Shown: in pieces, positions 1 through 10,000 of the stretch
Numbering within the stretch: the stretch's first letter is position 1
Layout of the letters: every line of letters begins with the position of its first letter
Assembly: GCF_003111605.1 (NCBI RefSeq)
Contig: NZ_MZGU01000006.1
Location: forward strand, 62,001-126,000
Length of the DNA stretch: 64,000 bases
Origin: Methanobrevibacter woesei
GTDB taxonomy: Archaea; Methanobacteriota; Methanobacteria; Methanobacteriales; Methanobacteriaceae
Direction of reading: 5' to 3'
The notes under the pieces: generated by a model
The model's database searches: none
What the model saw: only the letters and a program-made list of their open reading frames with translations
What the model was told of the DNA's origin: nothing
Program-made: the position numbers and the translations under genes

Positions 1-804
1 ATCTTCATTAAGAGTAACGCCAGTTAATTCTTTTAATTTATCAATAACTGGACCGAAACATGCATCATAAGCAGTTGGAGTACCTTGAGAAATCCAAGCT
101 ATTCTTTCAAGTCCATAACCAGTATCCACAACTTTAATTGGGATTTCTTCCATTTCTCCATTTTCTAAAGTTTTATATTGGATAAAAACCAAAGTAGCTA
201 GTTCAACACCTCTAACACAGACTTCATAACATGGCCCTTCATTACCTCCACCTCTCCACCAGGATTTAATAAAGGTAATCTCTTCAGTATTTATTCCAAT
301 GTATTTGAAAAACTCATGACAAAGTCTTATAGTCTCATCTTCCCAATAAATAAAGTCATCTTCAGTATTGATAACAGTATGAGTACCCATTGTAAAACAA
401 GTCATATGTCTACCAGTTCTTCCAACATTATCAACATCATTAAGACGGACAGAAGGTTGAGCTAATTCAAGAGGATTAGCAGGAGGTTTAACTAAACCAG
501 AAGTTACCCAAGGTTGGAAACAGAATATTGATGCACCAACTAAAAATACATCATCCCTCCATCTTTTGGCTAGTATTGGATAACGAGGTATATGAGTGTG
601 ACCTTCTTTTTCTAAAAATTCTCTAAAAACTTGTTGAATTTCATACAAAGTGTAAGGTTTATCTGTTGCAGGATTTCCAATGAACTCATATTCATCACAA
701 GGAGCATCCCCACATGTATCCCTTTCAACTTGTGAATAAAACTCATTACCACAAGTTTTACATGTTTGTTTTATATATCCAAGTTCTTTAAAAATTTCAA
801 CCAT
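1..804 (-). CDS. alaS: alanyl-tRNA synthetase, archaeal type (5' part, runs off the window)
   Basis: Charges tRNA-Ala with alanine. The first 268 codons are present and the gene continues past the left edge. Reading from the ATG at 804 the protein opens with an archaeal AlaRS N-terminal zinc-like motif (CKTCGNEFYSQ, then CGDAPCDEY), followed by class II aminoacylation-core signatures such as WRDDVFLVGAS, VRLNDVDNVGRTGRH and SWWRGGGNEGPCYEV. It lies 240 bp downstream of rpl12, whose terminator hairpin sits in that gap, so alaS probably has its own promoter. Identification is secure; the C-terminal editing and C-Ala domains are outside the window. Confidence 0.95.
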   Translation of the reverse strand, partial: MVEIFKELGYIKQTCKTCGNEFYSQVERDTCGDAPCDEYEFIGNPATDKPYTLYEIQQVFREFLEKEGHTHIPRYPILAKRWRDDVFLVGASIFCFQPWVTSGLVKPPANPLELAQPSVRLNDVDNVGRTGRHMTCFTMGTHTVINTEDDFIYWEDETIRLCHEFFKYIGINTEEITFIKSWWRGGGNEGPCYEVCVRGVELATLVFIQYKTLENGEMEEIPIKVVDTGYGLERIAWISQGTPTAYDACFGPVIDKLKELTGVTLNED

Positions 805-1013
805 AATAATCAAATCATAAACAGTATATTATGATTTAATATTTGATTTTTTTATAATAAATATTTTAGTTAATATTAAAAAGAGCTACTAAAATTTCAC
901 ACTTTAAAAATAGAATAATAATCAAATCTAAAAAAAAATCATTTAAATGAAAAAATAAGTTTTAAAATTGGTTAAAAATAGTTATAATCGAATAATTACT
1001 TAAAAATAATTTA

Positions 1014-1044
1014 AAAAAAGAATAAAAAGAGAAGGATAGAAAAT

Positions 1045-1050
<6 letters not shown>
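1014..1050 (-). terminator. hairpin plus T-run terminator overlapping the rpl12 stop codon
   Basis: On the minus strand a perfect 7-bp stem (arms 1044-1050 and 1034-1040, 3-nt loop) overlaps the rpl12 stop codon at 1045-1047. It is followed on the transcript by a U-rich tract (complement of 1014-1030). This is the classical intrinsic terminator layout and should end the ribosomal stalk operon before alaS. Confidence 0.65.
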
Positions 1051-1350
<300 letters not shown>

Positions 1351-1422
1351 GTTAAATCACCATTTAGTTTATAATTTTAATTTTTGTAAGGTTTTATAAT
1401 ATAAAAAATTTTAATTAATTAT

Positions 1423-2439
1423 CTAACCGAAGAGAGCCCCTAACCCAGCTGCTGCTTCTTCTTCTGCATCTTCTTCAGGTTCGTCCTCAGGTTCATCATC
1501 TGCAGGTTCAGCTTCTTCAACTACTGCAACAGTTGCACTAGCTGCAGCACTGGAAACTTTTTCTGCTAATTCTTCATCTAATGCACCTTCAACATCAGCT
1601 ACAAGTGATGCTAAGGATAACATTTTAGCCTGAGCTAAACCAATTAATGGTTCAGAAGTTTCAGAAGTCATTATGCCTCCTTCCATAGCAACGTTAATTG
1701 CTCTGTTGTAAGCGAGACTAATAATTGTGGAAATTGTTTCTTCTGTAGGTATAGCTGCATTAACAGATAAATTAAATGCTCTAGTAAATGCACTTTGAAT
1801 ATCAGCTAATGTTTCTTCCTCATCGATTGCGAGTACATCAGAAGTATAAATTGCTTCATCTTCATATACTGCTTTTAAATCAATTCCTACTTCCATTGGG
1901 TTAATATCCATTCTAGATAAGGTACTAGCTACTTCTTTGGATACTTCTTCCCCTGCTTCTACAAGAACAGTTTCTTTAGAAACAACAATTTTTCCTTTAT
2001 CAATTCTAGCAGGAATACCAACTTGTTGTAATTCACCGAGGAATGGACCTGGTTCAAAACCAGTATCTCCTTCAGGTATAATAATATCATCAGTAGCAAT
2101 AGATCCTGGTTTAGCAGGAGCTGCAGTTTTGCTATCTTCTAATATTTTGTATAATTTGAAAGGATTCATTTCGGTTGCAATAACAGCAACTTGACCATCC
2201 ATATAATCAGATAATCCAACAATATTGGTTTTATCAGCATTACAATCTTCAAGAGCTAAATCAATAAGGTTCTTTTTAGACATTCTTATTACAGCTTTAC
2301 CATTAAGGGATTTTCTCATTTCTTGGAGCTGTTTTGCTGGAATGTTTAATAAATCAACAATACCAACAACATCATAAGAATCTATTAACCCTTTGAGTTC
2401 GCTAACTTCTTCTTTTTTCCATTCAGCAACATGAGCCAT
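1423..2439 (-). CDS. rplP0: large ribosomal subunit protein P0 (L10)
   Basis: Stalk base protein that anchors P1/L12 dimers on 23S rRNA near L11. 338 aa, the usual archaeal length: an rRNA-binding L10 domain (about residues 1-110), an archaeal/eukaryotic insertion domain (about 110-210, containing [11 protein letters not shown]), helical spines for P1 binding, and an acidic tail ending [10 protein letters not shown] like P1. The ATG at 2439 follows the rpl1 stop directly (zero-base gap), so the two are translationally linked. Confidence 0.97.
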   Translation of the reverse strand: MAHVAEWKKEEVSELKGLIDSYDVVGIVDLLNIPAKQLQEMRKSLNGKAVIRMSKKNLIDLALEDCNADKTNIVGLSDYMDGQVAVIATEMNPFKLYKILEDSKTAAPAKPGSIATDDIIIPEGDTGFEPGPFLGELQQVGIPARIDKGKIVVSKETVLVEAGEEVSKEVASTLSRMDINPMEVGIDLKAVYEDEAIYTSDVLAIDEEETLADIQSAFTRAFNLSVNAAIPTEETISTIISLAYNRAINVAMEGGIMTSETSEPLIGLAQAKMLSLASLVADVEGALDEELAEKVSSAAASATVAVVEEAEPADDEPEDEPEEDAEEEAAAGLGALFG

Positions 2440-3078
2440 CTAAATCACCCTCACAGTAGGACCCATAGTTGTTTTAATAAACATGGATTTTATTTGACTT
2501 CTTCCTTTATCTAACTGGCGGTCTAAGACAGTAAGAACAGTTTCAATATTTTCAGCTAATTCTTCGTCGGACATATCTTGACTTCCAACGATAACTTGAA
2601 TAGAAGGTTGTTGTTTAATACCAACTTTGATAGTGCTTTGTAATCTTTCTAAAAGAGGATCTAATTTGATACTAGCTGGCACTGGTTTTGGCATTTTATT
2701 ACGAGGACCTAAAATTGGACCTAAAAATCTACCAACAAGTGGCATCATATCAGCTTGAGCTATAAAGAAATCAACAGAGTTTGCAGCACTTTTTGCTTGT
2801 TTTCTGTCTTTTCCTAAAGCTTCTAAATCATCTTTGTTTATTACAAGAGCGACACCAGCATCTTTAGCTTGAACAATAAGTTCCCCGTCAGCAATGACTC
2901 CGATTTTTACATCTTTACCACGGCCGTTAGGAAGAGTAACTTCCTCATTAAACCTATTTTCTGGTTTTTTGACATCTAAGTCACGAACATTAATAATCAT
3001 GTCCACTGACTGAGTGAAGTTTCTCGGCTTTGATTGTTCTTTTGCCTCCTTCACCGCTTCTAATACTTCTTGTGTCAT
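2440..3078 (-). CDS. rpl1: large ribosomal subunit protein L1
   Basis: Binds 23S rRNA at the L1 stalk and helps release the E-site tRNA. 212 aa, full length for the archaeal two-domain protein; the second domain carries the typical [11 protein letters not shown] segment around residues 125-135. In archaea L1 commonly autoregulates its operon by binding its own mRNA. Here the 179-nt leader between rpl11 and rpl1 has a small hairpin next to the ribosome binding site (separate entry). Confidence 0.97.
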   Translation of the reverse strand: MTQEVLEAVKEAKEQSKPRNFTQSVDMIINVRDLDVKKPENRFNEEVTLPNGRGKDVKIGVIADGELIVQAKDAGVALVINKDDLEALGKDRKQAKSAANSVDFFIAQADMMPLVGRFLGPILGPRNKMPKPVPASIKLDPLLERLQSTIKVGIKQQPSIQVIVGSQDMSDEELAENIETVLTVLDRQLDKGRSQIKSMFIKTTMGPTVRVI

Positions 3079-3084
3079 TATTTT

Positions 3085-3105
3085 CCCCCATGAACATTAG
3101 TTCAT
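3085..3105 (-). promoter_or_regulatory. hairpin touching the rpl1 ribosome binding site
   Basis: On the minus strand a 6-bp stem with a 4-nt loop (arms 3105-3100 and 3095-3090) is followed immediately by a G-run Shine-Dalgarno (complement of 3085-3089), 6 nt before the rpl1 ATG. Folding would place the structure against the RBS. L1 autoregulation is known in methanogens, but I do not see a clear copy of the L1 rRNA-binding motif, so this is only a candidate control element. Confidence 0.35.
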
Positions 3106-3257
3106 TGGTTATTTTAAATTTGGTTTCATGAGTATCGATTTAAGAATAATCTTTCTCGATTGCATGAATAAAAACAGTATATCAATTATAACAAATCATT
3201 ATAACATCATATACACTGTCATATAAGTTTAAATTTTAAATTTATAAAGCAGAATAT

Positions 3258-3740
3258 TTATTCTACTAAAATATCATCATATTTTCCTGCATCAACATCT
3301 TTTTGTGCTTCTCTAGGATCTTTACCATCAACAGAAAGTCCCATACTGACACAGGTTCCCATTACTTCTTTGACTCCTGCTTTGTAATCATTTGCAAGTA
3401 AAGAATCAAATTTCATTCTTGCGATTTTTAAAGCTTTGTCAATTGGTAAATCATTTACAATATCTAAACCTGGTTCGTGAGAAGCTTTTTCAATGCCAAG
3501 CTCTTCCATAATAAGTGATGTAGTTGGAGGAGTACCAATTTCAATATCGAATTCTTTAGTATCTCTATCAATGATAACTTTAACAGGCACTTTCATTCCT
3601 GCAAAGTCAGCACTTTTATTATTAATTTCTTCAACTACTTGCATCATATTAATACCGAAAGGGCCTAATGCTGGGCCTAATGGAGGTCCCGCAGTTGCGC
3701 TTCCACCTTCGATAAGAACTTCAACGGTATCTTTAGCCAT
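3258..3740 (-). CDS. rpl11: large ribosomal subunit protein L11
   Basis: Forms the GTPase-associated centre with 23S rRNA and the P0 stalk. 160 aa, with the family signature [18 protein letters not shown] near the N-terminus (about residues 18-35) and the C-terminal rRNA-binding domain containing [14 protein letters not shown]. The start ATG overlaps the spt5 stop by one base (TAATG), so translation is coupled. The same order spt5-rpl11-rpl1-P0-P1 is found in many archaea. Confidence 0.97.
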   Translation of the reverse strand: MAKDTVEVLIEGGSATAGPPLGPALGPFGINMMQVVEEINNKSADFAGMKVPVKVIIDRDTKEFDIEIGTPPTTSLIMEELGIEKASHEPGLDIVNDLPIDKALKIARMKFDSLLANDYKAGVKEVMGTCVSMGLSVDGKDPREAQKDVDAGKYDDILVE

Positions 3741-4207
3741 TAGTCAGCCTCCTTTTGAATGATTCTAATTTGATCAGCTTTAACAGTAACCGGAATTGGC
3801 ACTGCTGCTTCTATTAACTCGAGAACTACTTCTTCACGTGACTCATCAATACGAACCACTTTTGCTCTTTCTCCTTTGAAAGGACCAGAAATAAGCTCAA
3901 CAATACTTCCTTTTTGTATTGAAGAAATAATAGGTTCTGGTTTTAAGAATCTTTTTGCCTCTTCAAAGGTAATACCATGTTTACCTTCCACAACACCTCT
4001 TAAATGTTGTACTTTAAGGTCAGGATTTCTTAAATCAATTTTAGTTGAAGATTCAACTAATATATAACCTTTTAAAGACTCTGGGACAAGAATAGCTGAA
4101 ATACCAATACCAGACACTTGTGCTTTACGAGAAAGTAATCTGGCAACATTTCTTTCTTGGCCAACAGATGTTTTAAGAGCATATATGGAATTATTAGTAT
4201 CTTCCAT
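3740..4207 (-). CDS. spt5: transcription elongation factor Spt5 (NusG homologue)
   Basis: Binds the RNA polymerase clamp with Spt4 and increases processivity. 155 aa with an N-terminal NGN domain (starts [18 protein letters not shown], about residues 8-90) and a C-terminal KOW domain ([18 protein letters not shown], about 100-150). That is the archaeal size, without the eukaryotic repeats. It leads the ribosomal stalk genes and overlaps rpl11 by one base. A BRE/TATA-like promoter lies about 145 bp upstream (separate entry). Confidence 0.96.
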   Translation of the reverse strand: MEDTNNSIYALKTSVGQERNVARLLSRKAQVSGIGISAILVPESLKGYILVESSTKIDLRNPDLKVQHLRGVVEGKHGITFEEAKRFLKPEPIISSIQKGSIVELISGPFKGERAKVVRIDESREEVVLELIEAAVPIPVTVKADQIRIIQKEAD

Positions 4208-4350
4208 GAAAAATTCACCTATTTTAAATATTTCTACTTGTTAATAAAATCATAAATTTAAGTTATAAGTTATTATAAAACCTTTGATAATACAAGATCT
4301 AAAATCCTGAAAAAATCATATTTTTATAATGCTTATATCTATATAAAAAG

Positions 4351-4368
4351 TAATATATAAACTTTTCA
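4351..4368 (-). promoter_or_regulatory. BRE/TATA promoter for spt5-rpl11
   Basis: Reading the minus strand, a purine-rich TGAAAAG is followed by TTTATATATTA, a good archaeal BRE plus TATA box. Start of transcription would be expected about 25 nt further, near 4328, giving a leader of about 120 nt before the spt5 ATG. It lies in the 263-bp gap between secE and spt5, which otherwise shows only AT-rich sequence. Confidence 0.5.
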
Positions 4369-4470
4369 AAAAAATATAATTTTAAAATAAAATTAAATTA
4401 TTACAATAAATTTTACTATAATTATTAAAATGAAAAAATATTGGAATTTAAAAGTATTAATAATTAAATA

Positions 4471-4650
4471 TTATAATCCAATTAATTGACTTATTAAAAC
4501 AATAACAAAACCAATAACCCCAATTACAACAATTCCAAGAGCAGTGATCTTAGAAAAATCAAGATATTCAGAGCCATCAGGTTTTCTAGCTACTTTTAAT
4601 ACTCTTTTACAATCTTTCCATAACTTATCTAAGTTTTCTTGTACATTCAT
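4471..4650 (-). CDS. secE: preprotein translocase subunit SecE (Sec61 gamma)
   Basis: Small membrane subunit of the SecYEG channel. A 59-aa ORF with an amphipathic cytoplasmic helix (begins MNVQENLDKLWKDCKRVLK), a conserved KPDGSEY-like turn, then one hydrophobic membrane helix (about residues 36-58). Size and layout match archaeal SecE, and secE upstream of spt5/rpl11 is the conserved archaeal and bacterial order. Gaps are 131 bp to ftsZ and 263 bp to spt5. Confidence 0.93.
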   Translation of the reverse strand: MNVQENLDKLWKDCKRVLKVARKPDGSEYLDFSKITALGIVVIGVIGFVIVLISQLIGL

Positions 4651-4754
4651 ATAAATCCCAATAAAAAATACTCATAAATAAATTGAACAGAATTATAATA
4701 AAATATAGTAATATTTTAATTATTCACTTTTATAATAAATAAAGTTTTCGATTA

Positions 4755-4792
4755 AAAATAAAAAAAAGAATATTGAAAGAATTAGAATATTC
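4755..4792 (-). terminator. hairpin plus T-run at the end of ftsZ
   Basis: On the minus strand a 7-bp stem (arms 4792-4786 and 4774-4768, 11-nt loop) spans the ftsZ stop codon and runs into a near-continuous T tract (complement of 4755-4767). It looks like an intrinsic terminator and suggests at least partial separation of ftsZ from secE. Confidence 0.55.
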
Positions 4793-5921
4793 CATCAATA
4801 AAATCATCTAAGTTATCATCAGCATTGTTAGCTGAATCTACATTGCCATCTTCATCAATGAATTCATCATCATCAGAAGTATATTCAGATTGGATACCAG
4901 AAACAACAATAGTTGTTCTTAAGATATTACCTAAGCTTTCATCAATTTGTGCACCCCAGATAATATTTGCTTCTGGATCTAATTTATCAGCAACAACTTG
5001 AACGATTTTTTCAGATTCTTGTAATGTTAAATCAGAACTAGCTGAAATGTTAATTAAAGCACCAGTAGCGTTAGATACATCAATATCTAATAAAGGACTG
5101 CTTAAAGCTTCATGTACAGATTCTAAAGCTCTGTCACCAGAGTCAGATTCACCCATACCAATCATAGCCATTCCTGATCCTTCCATAATAGATCTAATAT
5201 CTGCGAAATCAAGACTGATTAAACCTTGTTTGGTAATCAATTCAGTGATTCCTTTAACTGCTCTTCCTAAAATTTCATCGGAAACCATAAATGCTTTGTT
5301 TAAAGGAAGGTTAGGTGCCACTTCTAATAATTTATCATTTGGAATAACAATAACTGTATCAGCAGCTTCTTTAAGTTTAGCTAAACCTTCTTCAGCATTT
5401 TCTCTCCTTCTAATTCCTTCTGCTGAGAAAGGCATAGTAGCTACAGCAACAGTTAATGCACCAGTTTTTTTAGATAATTTTGAAATAATTGGGGCTGATC
5501 CTGTACCTGTACCTCCACCAAGACCACAGGTTACAAATACCATGTCTGCACCATCTAATTCTTCTCTGATTTCATCTTCACTTTCTTCAGCACATTCTTC
5601 ACCAATAGATGGTTCTCCACCAGCACCAAGACCACCACAGGTTTGTCTTCCTAATAAAATCTTTTTAGAGGATTGACTGTAAAATAAATCTTGAGCATCA
5701 GTATTAACAGTAATTGTAGTAGCTCCTTCAATACCCATTTCATTTAATCTTGAAATGGTGTTGTTACCAGCTCCACCAGCACCAACAACGAATATTTTAG
5801 TCTTATTTCCTTCAATAATATCTACTAAACCATCATCAATATCTGAAGAAACTTTTTTTTCTGGTTTTTTCTTTTCCATTCTCTTTTCAGATTCTTTAAT
5901 TGCATCATCTATAAATTTCAC
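4782..5921 (-). CDS. ftsZ: cell division protein FtsZ
   Basis: Tubulin-like GTPase forming the division ring. 379 aa. After a charged N-terminal extension (about 35 residues) come the GTP-binding signatures: GAGGAGNNT near residue 47, NTDAQDL, and the tubulin motif [10 protein letters not shown] around residue 137, followed by the T7-loop region ([14 protein letters not shown]). The C-terminus is long and very acidic (about 350-379). It sits upstream of secE-spt5, a common euryarchaeal arrangement. No sign of disruption. Confidence 0.97.
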   Translation of the reverse strand: MKFIDDAIKESEKRMEKKKPEKKVSSDIDDGLVDIIEGNKTKIFVVGAGGAGNNTISRLNEMGIEGATTITVNTDAQDLFYSQSSKKILLGRQTCGGLGAGGEPSIGEECAEESEDEIREELDGADMVFVTCGLGGGTGTGSAPIISKLSKKTGALTVAVATMPFSAEGIRRRENAEEGLAKLKEAADTVIVIPNDKLLEVAPNLPLNKAFMVSDEILGRAVKGITELITKQGLISLDFADIRSIMEGSGMAMIGMGESDSGDRALESVHEALSSPLLDIDVSNATGALINISASSDLTLQESEKIVQVVADKLDPEANIIWGAQIDESLGNILRTTIVVSGIQSEYTSDDDEFIDEDGNVDSANNADDNLDDFIDGIF

Positions 5922-6324
5922 GAATTAACCCCACACATACTATGCATTAATATTGTTAACTATTTCTATAAAAACTAATATTTAAATGCAACTATAACCT
6001 TATTTTAGATAATTCATATTAAATAGAAGCCTTAAAATAGTTAAATTTCAATTATTAATATTAATAATTACATGAATGTAATTAAAACATTAAATCAAAT
6101 AATGAATATTAAACATGTCTCCCCTAAGTTAATTTTAAAATAAATTAACGACGAATAATATGTTATTCTTAAAAAAAATATAATTTAAAGCATAAAACTA
6201 CAAATTATAGCATGAAAATAAATTATATAAAAAAATGAATTAAAATGATTTTCTCTCATTTTTTCAAATAACTTATTAACATGACATGAGCTATTTAAAT
6301 TTTTTGATTAAATAGAAAAATTAT
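5922..6324. other. 403-bp intergenic region upstream of ftsZ
   Basis: Very AT-rich with no convincing ORF. It must hold the ftsZ promoter (TATA-like tracts near 5940-6000 on the minus strand) and the end of the 6325-6891 transcript. Two weak inverted repeats are visible: an 8-bp stem at 6128-6149 and a 7-bp stem at 6242-6262. The second is followed on the minus strand by a T-run (complement of 6230-6236) and may terminate the upstream gene. Confidence 0.4.
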
Positions 6325-6891
6325 TTATGGTCTTGGCATTGCTAAGATTTCATGGAACCTTAAATCAAAAACACCAGTCATATTAGCTGGAGTTAAAATA
6401 GCTGCAGAATCTACTCCTTTTGCTCTACCACCAATAGCTAAAACTTCTTCACCAACAGGAATTAATCCAGCATCAGCGGCCATTATTGAAATTTCAGCAC
6501 ATACTTTAATTCCATGTGAAAACATACGTAAAGTATCAGCTATTATATCTATTGGCGAATATCCACCATATTTATTTGTAATTCCTCTTCCAACACCGCT
6601 AAGTGCATGGGAAGCTATTACAGTTGGAATTCCCCTTTCTTCCAATTTTTCAATCATTTCTTCAGAAATATCTAAAGAATTTGGCCCACTAAACCCTGCA
6701 TGATGAGTTACATTAATAATATTTATATCATCATTTAATGCATCAGCCAGTTTCATTGCAGATTCACCAGAAGCTGAAGCAATAACTACATTTTTAATTG
6801 TAGAATCTGCCAATCTTTCTTTAACTATATTAATAAGATCATCAGTATTGTCCACACCTTCTTTTTCGAAATAAGTTATTTGATTACTCAT
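6325..6891 (-). CDS. pyruvate kinase C-terminal (alpha/beta) domain-like protein
   Basis: Stand-alone 188-aa protein resembling the C-terminal alpha/beta domain of pyruvate kinase, which in the full enzyme binds allosteric effectors. Visible features: an N-terminal helix, the phosphate-loop-like IASASGESAMKLADAL (about residues 37-52), repeated GVGRGI and GGYSPIDI glycine-rich turns, and an EVLAIGGRAKGVDSA segment typical of this family. There is no catalytic barrel, so it cannot be a pyruvate kinase itself; its function in methanogens is unknown to me. It is transcribed divergently from the CofE-like gene, 95 bp away. Confidence 0.75.
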   Translation of the reverse strand: MSNQITYFEKEGVDNTDDLINIVKERLADSTIKNVVIASASGESAMKLADALNDDINIINVTHHAGFSGPNSLDISEEMIEKLEERGIPTVIASHALSGVGRGITNKYGGYSPIDIIADTLRMFSHGIKVCAEISIMAADAGLIPVGEEVLAIGGRAKGVDSAAILTPANMTGVFDLRFHEILAMPRP

Positions 6892-6986
6892 AATAAAACC
6901 TCAAAATTTTAGTAAAATACTTATTTAATAAATTTATCATTAATTTATTATATAATTAATTCAAATTACCTAAAACTAATGATTTT

Positions 6987-7847
6987 ATGACTAATAATGG
7001 ACTTGAAAATATAAAATACAAAGAAATAGATGGCTATTATGTAATCCCCATAGAAACTGGATATATAAAACCTAATGGCAGTTTAAATCCTATTATTGAA
7101 CCTGCCACAAAGCTAATGAGAGATGGAGATTACTTAGTTATAGCTGAAACACCAATATCCGTTTCACAAGGACGATTAGTTGATGAAGCCAAATATAAAC
7201 CTGGTCTTAAAGCTAAATTCCTTGCAGTAATCTGGAGTAAATATATCTGGGGGTATATTTTAGGCCCTCTTCTTAAAATTAAAAAGAGAACAATAAAAAA
7301 CCTAAGAAAACTACCTAAAGAAACAAGTGCACATAAAGAGGTTGTTTTACAATTATATGGATGGAAACATGCTTTAAAACCTGCTTCTGAAGCTGGAATT
7401 GATTTAAGTAATGCACCAGGAACTAGTGTATCATTACTTCCAGAAAATCCAGAAGAAGTTGCAAAAAGCCTCAAAAAGAAGATTAATAAAGATGTTACTG
7501 TAATGATAATTGACACTGATGCAACATATATGAAAAATGGACATTACTTTACAGGCCTTCCAATAGCTATTGATGGAATTGAAGCAAATAAAGGAGTTAT
7601 TGGATATGTTAAAGGTCAGTTAAGTGAAAATATGGGATCTACACCACTAGGATGTTCCAGAAAAATTAGTGTTGAAGAAGGTTTAAAAATAGCTAATATT
7701 GCTGAAGAATATCAAAAATCATTAGACACAGCAATGCCAACAATACACAGCGTAAAATCTGTTTTAAATGTGGATGGCGGAGTTGTTACTGTTGAAGACC
7801 TTGACTCAATAACTCATACCCCAGCAGTTATTCTTAGAAAAAAATAA
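6987..7847 (+). CDS. coenzyme F420-0:L-glutamate ligase (CofE) family protein
   Basis: 286-aa member of the F420 ligase family, which adds gamma-linked glutamate to F420-0. The N-terminal pattern YVIPIETGYIKP followed by GDYLVIAETPISVSQGRLV matches CofE. Compared with the roughly 250-residue enzyme it has an insertion of basic and hydrophobic sequence (about residues 80-115). Methanogens often carry a true CofE plus a longer paralogue. The insertion makes me favour the paralogue, so the substrate is uncertain and I give no gene symbol. Monocistronic by position. Confidence 0.72.
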   Translation: MTNNGLENIKYKEIDGYYVIPIETGYIKPNGSLNPIIEPATKLMRDGDYLVIAETPISVSQGRLVDEAKYKPGLKAKFLAVIWSKYIWGYILGPLLKIKKRTIKNLRKLPKETSAHKEVVLQLYGWKHALKPASEAGIDLSNAPGTSVSLLPENPEEVAKSLKKKINKDVTVMIIDTDATYMKNGHYFTGLPIAIDGIEANKGVIGYVKGQLSENMGSTPLGCSRKISVEEGLKIANIAEEYQKSLDTAMPTIHSVKSVLNVDGGVVTVEDLDSITHTPAVILRKK

Positions 7848-7991
7848 TATTTTCTAATTAAAGAAACATAAAATATATAACACTATAAAACCATATAAAT
7901 AATAATATAATGAATTATAATTCAAGTTTTATTTTTTAAAAAAAAATGCTTCTTCATCAAAGAAGACATAATAATTAGTCGAGGAAATTAA

Positions 7992-8507
7992 ATGTTAGAT
8001 GATCCGTTAGTAAAACCTTTTTTAACAAATGTAGTTGAAGATGAATCCAATTTACCAATTATTGAATGCTTGATTGATGGCGTTGAAACAGATGAGGAAA
8101 TTGCTGAAAAAACAGGTATCAGATTAAATTTAGTTAGAAAAATCCTCTATAAATTATATGATTTGAAATTAGCTAGTTATAAAAGAAGTAAAGATCCGGA
8201 AACACAATGGTTCACTTACTCTTGGAAATTTGAAAAAGATGAAGTTGTGAAACATATACGTGAAGCTTGTGAAGCTGATGTAAAACATTTTGAAGAAGCA
8301 TTAAACGAAGAAGAAAATAATATGTATTTCATTTGTCCACAAGGACATGTAAGATTTGATTTTAACACAGCATCTGAATATGAGTTCATTTGTCCTGAAT
8401 GTGGAGAAGAAATGGAATTCTTTGATAATGAAGAACAAATTAATCAATTAAAAGATATTATTGAAAATATTAAACTTAATTTAGATAATTTCAATAAAAA
8501 ACATTAA
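7992..8507 (+). CDS. tfe: transcription factor E (TFE alpha)
   Basis: Archaeal homologue of TFIIE alpha; stabilises the open pre-initiation complex with TBP, TFB and RNA polymerase. 171 aa: N-terminal winged helix (about residues 1-85, with TDEEIAEKTGIRLNLVRKILYKL), a helical linker, and a C-terminal zinc ribbon whose pairs are FICPQGH and FICPECGEEM. The first pair reads C-x2-(G)H rather than C-x2-C, so only three cysteines are evident in the ribbon. Starts with ATG after GAGGAAATT and is followed 8 bp later by the HD-domain gene. Confidence 0.93.
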   Translation: MLDDPLVKPFLTNVVEDESNLPIIECLIDGVETDEEIAEKTGIRLNLVRKILYKLYDLKLASYKRSKDPETQWFTYSWKFEKDEVVKHIREACEADVKHFEEALNEEENNMYFICPQGHVRFDFNTASEYEFICPECGEEMEFFDNEEQINQLKDIIENIKLNLDNFNKKH

Positions 8508-8515
8508 ACAGAACA

Positions 8516-9007
8516 ATGAATGAAGAAATAAAACTTTTAAAAAAGGTTAATTGTCCTGAAAATGTTATTGAACACTGTAAAGCCGTTTGCATGAAATCTA
8601 TGGAAATGGCTTCTAATTTTAAAAATGTGGATTTAGATCTTCTCCAGAAAGGATCATTATTACATGATATTGGGAGAAGTGAAACCCACAGCATCCAACA
8701 TGCCATAAAAGGTGTTGAAATAGCTAAAAAATATGGTTATGATGAATCTGTTTGTAATATCATTGAAAGGCATATTGGTGCAGGAATTACTAGAAAAGAA
8801 GCTATTAAATTAGGTCTTCCAGAAAAATCTTATGTTCCAGTTACACTTGAAGAAAAAATTGTTGCACATAGTGATAACCTTATAAGTGGAACAAAACCTG
8901 TAGATTTAGAATTTGTTATAAATAAATGGCGCAAAAATATGGATGACCCTGAAGAAAATATAAAAAGATTAATAAAACTTGATGAAGAGTTAAAAGGTGG
9001 AAATTAA
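8516..9007 (+). CDS. HD-domain phosphohydrolase-like protein (TIGR00295 type)
   Basis: 163-aa HD-superfamily protein. The metal-binding pattern is visible as an early His (VIEHCKAV), LLHDIGR around residue 45, a further His in HSIQHAIKG, and HIGAG followed by VAHSDNLI. HD proteins hydrolyse phosphoesters or nucleotides; the substrate here is unknown. Lies between tfe and arcS with gaps of 8 and 2 bp, so it is co-transcribed with them, perhaps pointing to tRNA or nucleotide metabolism. Confidence 0.8.
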   Translation: MNEEIKLLKKVNCPENVIEHCKAVCMKSMEMASNFKNVDLDLLQKGSLLHDIGRSETHSIQHAIKGVEIAKKYGYDESVCNIIERHIGAGITRKEAIKLGLPEKSYVPVTLEEKIVAHSDNLISGTKPVDLEFVINKWRKNMDDPEENIKRLIKLDEELKGGN

Positions 9008-9009
9008 AT

Positions 9010-9921
9010 ATGAAAGTAATTTGTTCTAGTGAAGAATCCCTTTATCGTCCAGAGGCTGTAAGATGGAGAGAAAGAATGCAACTTATGAAGCCAATTGGTG
9101 ATACAGTTGTTCTTTTACCATGCAGTATGAAAAAACCTTATTCTAACTCAAAATCACATATGAAATTTAGAAAAGTTACTCGCTCATTTCAGGAACTTAT
9201 TATAACTTCACCATTTGGTATCTGTCCAAGAGAACTTGAAGAAACATTCCCAATACAATCTTACGATGTTGCAGTTACTGGAAACTGGTCACAGGATGAA
9301 ATTGATGAATCTGGAAAAATATTAAAGGAATATGTTAAAGGAAAAACTGTTGTAGCTCATGTATCTGGCGGATATGAAGAAGTATGTAGACAATATCTTG
9401 ATGACTGCATCTATACTTGTGTTGATGGAAAACCAACATCTCCAGATTCAATTTATAATCTTAGAATGGAATTAAAAAACCATCCAAAAATAAATAGAAG
9501 GCAGAAAGTTCTAAATAAGCTCAAATCAATAGCTGTTTACCAATGGGGAGAAAAAGCAAGTGAATTCATTCCTGAAGATGTGAAAACAAAAGGACAATTT
9601 CATAAAAAGATTTTATCTGGAAATAAACAGTTAGCTATGTTAAATATGCATCAAGGCCTTTATACTCTTAATTTAGAAGGAGGCCGTGTTCTTAAAGATT
9701 TGGGAATCAATATTGTCAATATTGATTTTGATTTAAAAACCAATACTGTTTTTGCACCTGGAATTGAAAGTGCAGATCATAACATTATCCCTCAAGATGA
9801 AGTTGTTGTTGTTCGTGGCGATGAAGTTGTTGGTGTTGGAAAAGCTGTTATGACTGGCCGTGAAATGGAAGAATGTGATAATGGAATTGGTGTGAAACTT
9901 AAACATCGTGTAAAAAATTAA
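9010..9921 (+). CDS. arcS: archaeosine synthase ArcS, short form (amidotransfer core plus PUA)
   Basis: Archaeosine synthase modifies the nitrile of preQ0 at tRNA position 15. The diagnostic motif PC-x3-KPY-x2-S-x2-H is present exactly (PCSMKKPYSNSKSH, about residues 37-50). The rest of the core (about 50-215) matches the DUF5591 domain, and a PUA RNA-binding domain closes the protein (about 225-303, DEVVVVRGDEVVGVGKAVM). At 303 aa it lacks the N-terminal TGT-like domain of full-length ArcS. The partner radical SAM enzyme (RaSEA) known from other archaea is not adjacent. Start ATG 2 bp after the HD gene. Confidence 0.85.
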   Translation: MKVICSSEESLYRPEAVRWRERMQLMKPIGDTVVLLPCSMKKPYSNSKSHMKFRKVTRSFQELIITSPFGICPRELEETFPIQSYDVAVTGNWSQDEIDESGKILKEYVKGKTVVAHVSGGYEEVCRQYLDDCIYTCVDGKPTSPDSIYNLRMELKNHPKINRRQKVLNKLKSIAVYQWGEKASEFIPEDVKTKGQFHKKILSGNKQLAMLNMHQGLYTLNLEGGRVLKDLGINIVNIDFDLKTNTVFAPGIESADHNIIPQDEVVVVRGDEVVGVGKAVMTGREMEECDNGIGVKLKHRVKN

Positions 9922-10000
9922 ATAAATATATCAATAAAACGAGTATTATTCAACAAAAAAGAAAAGAATTTAAATATTATAAATTTAAATAATTATTACA

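Noticed and set aside
5047-5676. Long plus-strand ORF (209 codons) opposite ftsZ
   Set aside because: It is the antisense shadow of the well-identified ftsZ gene; low-complexity Ser/Pro-rich translation and no RBS.
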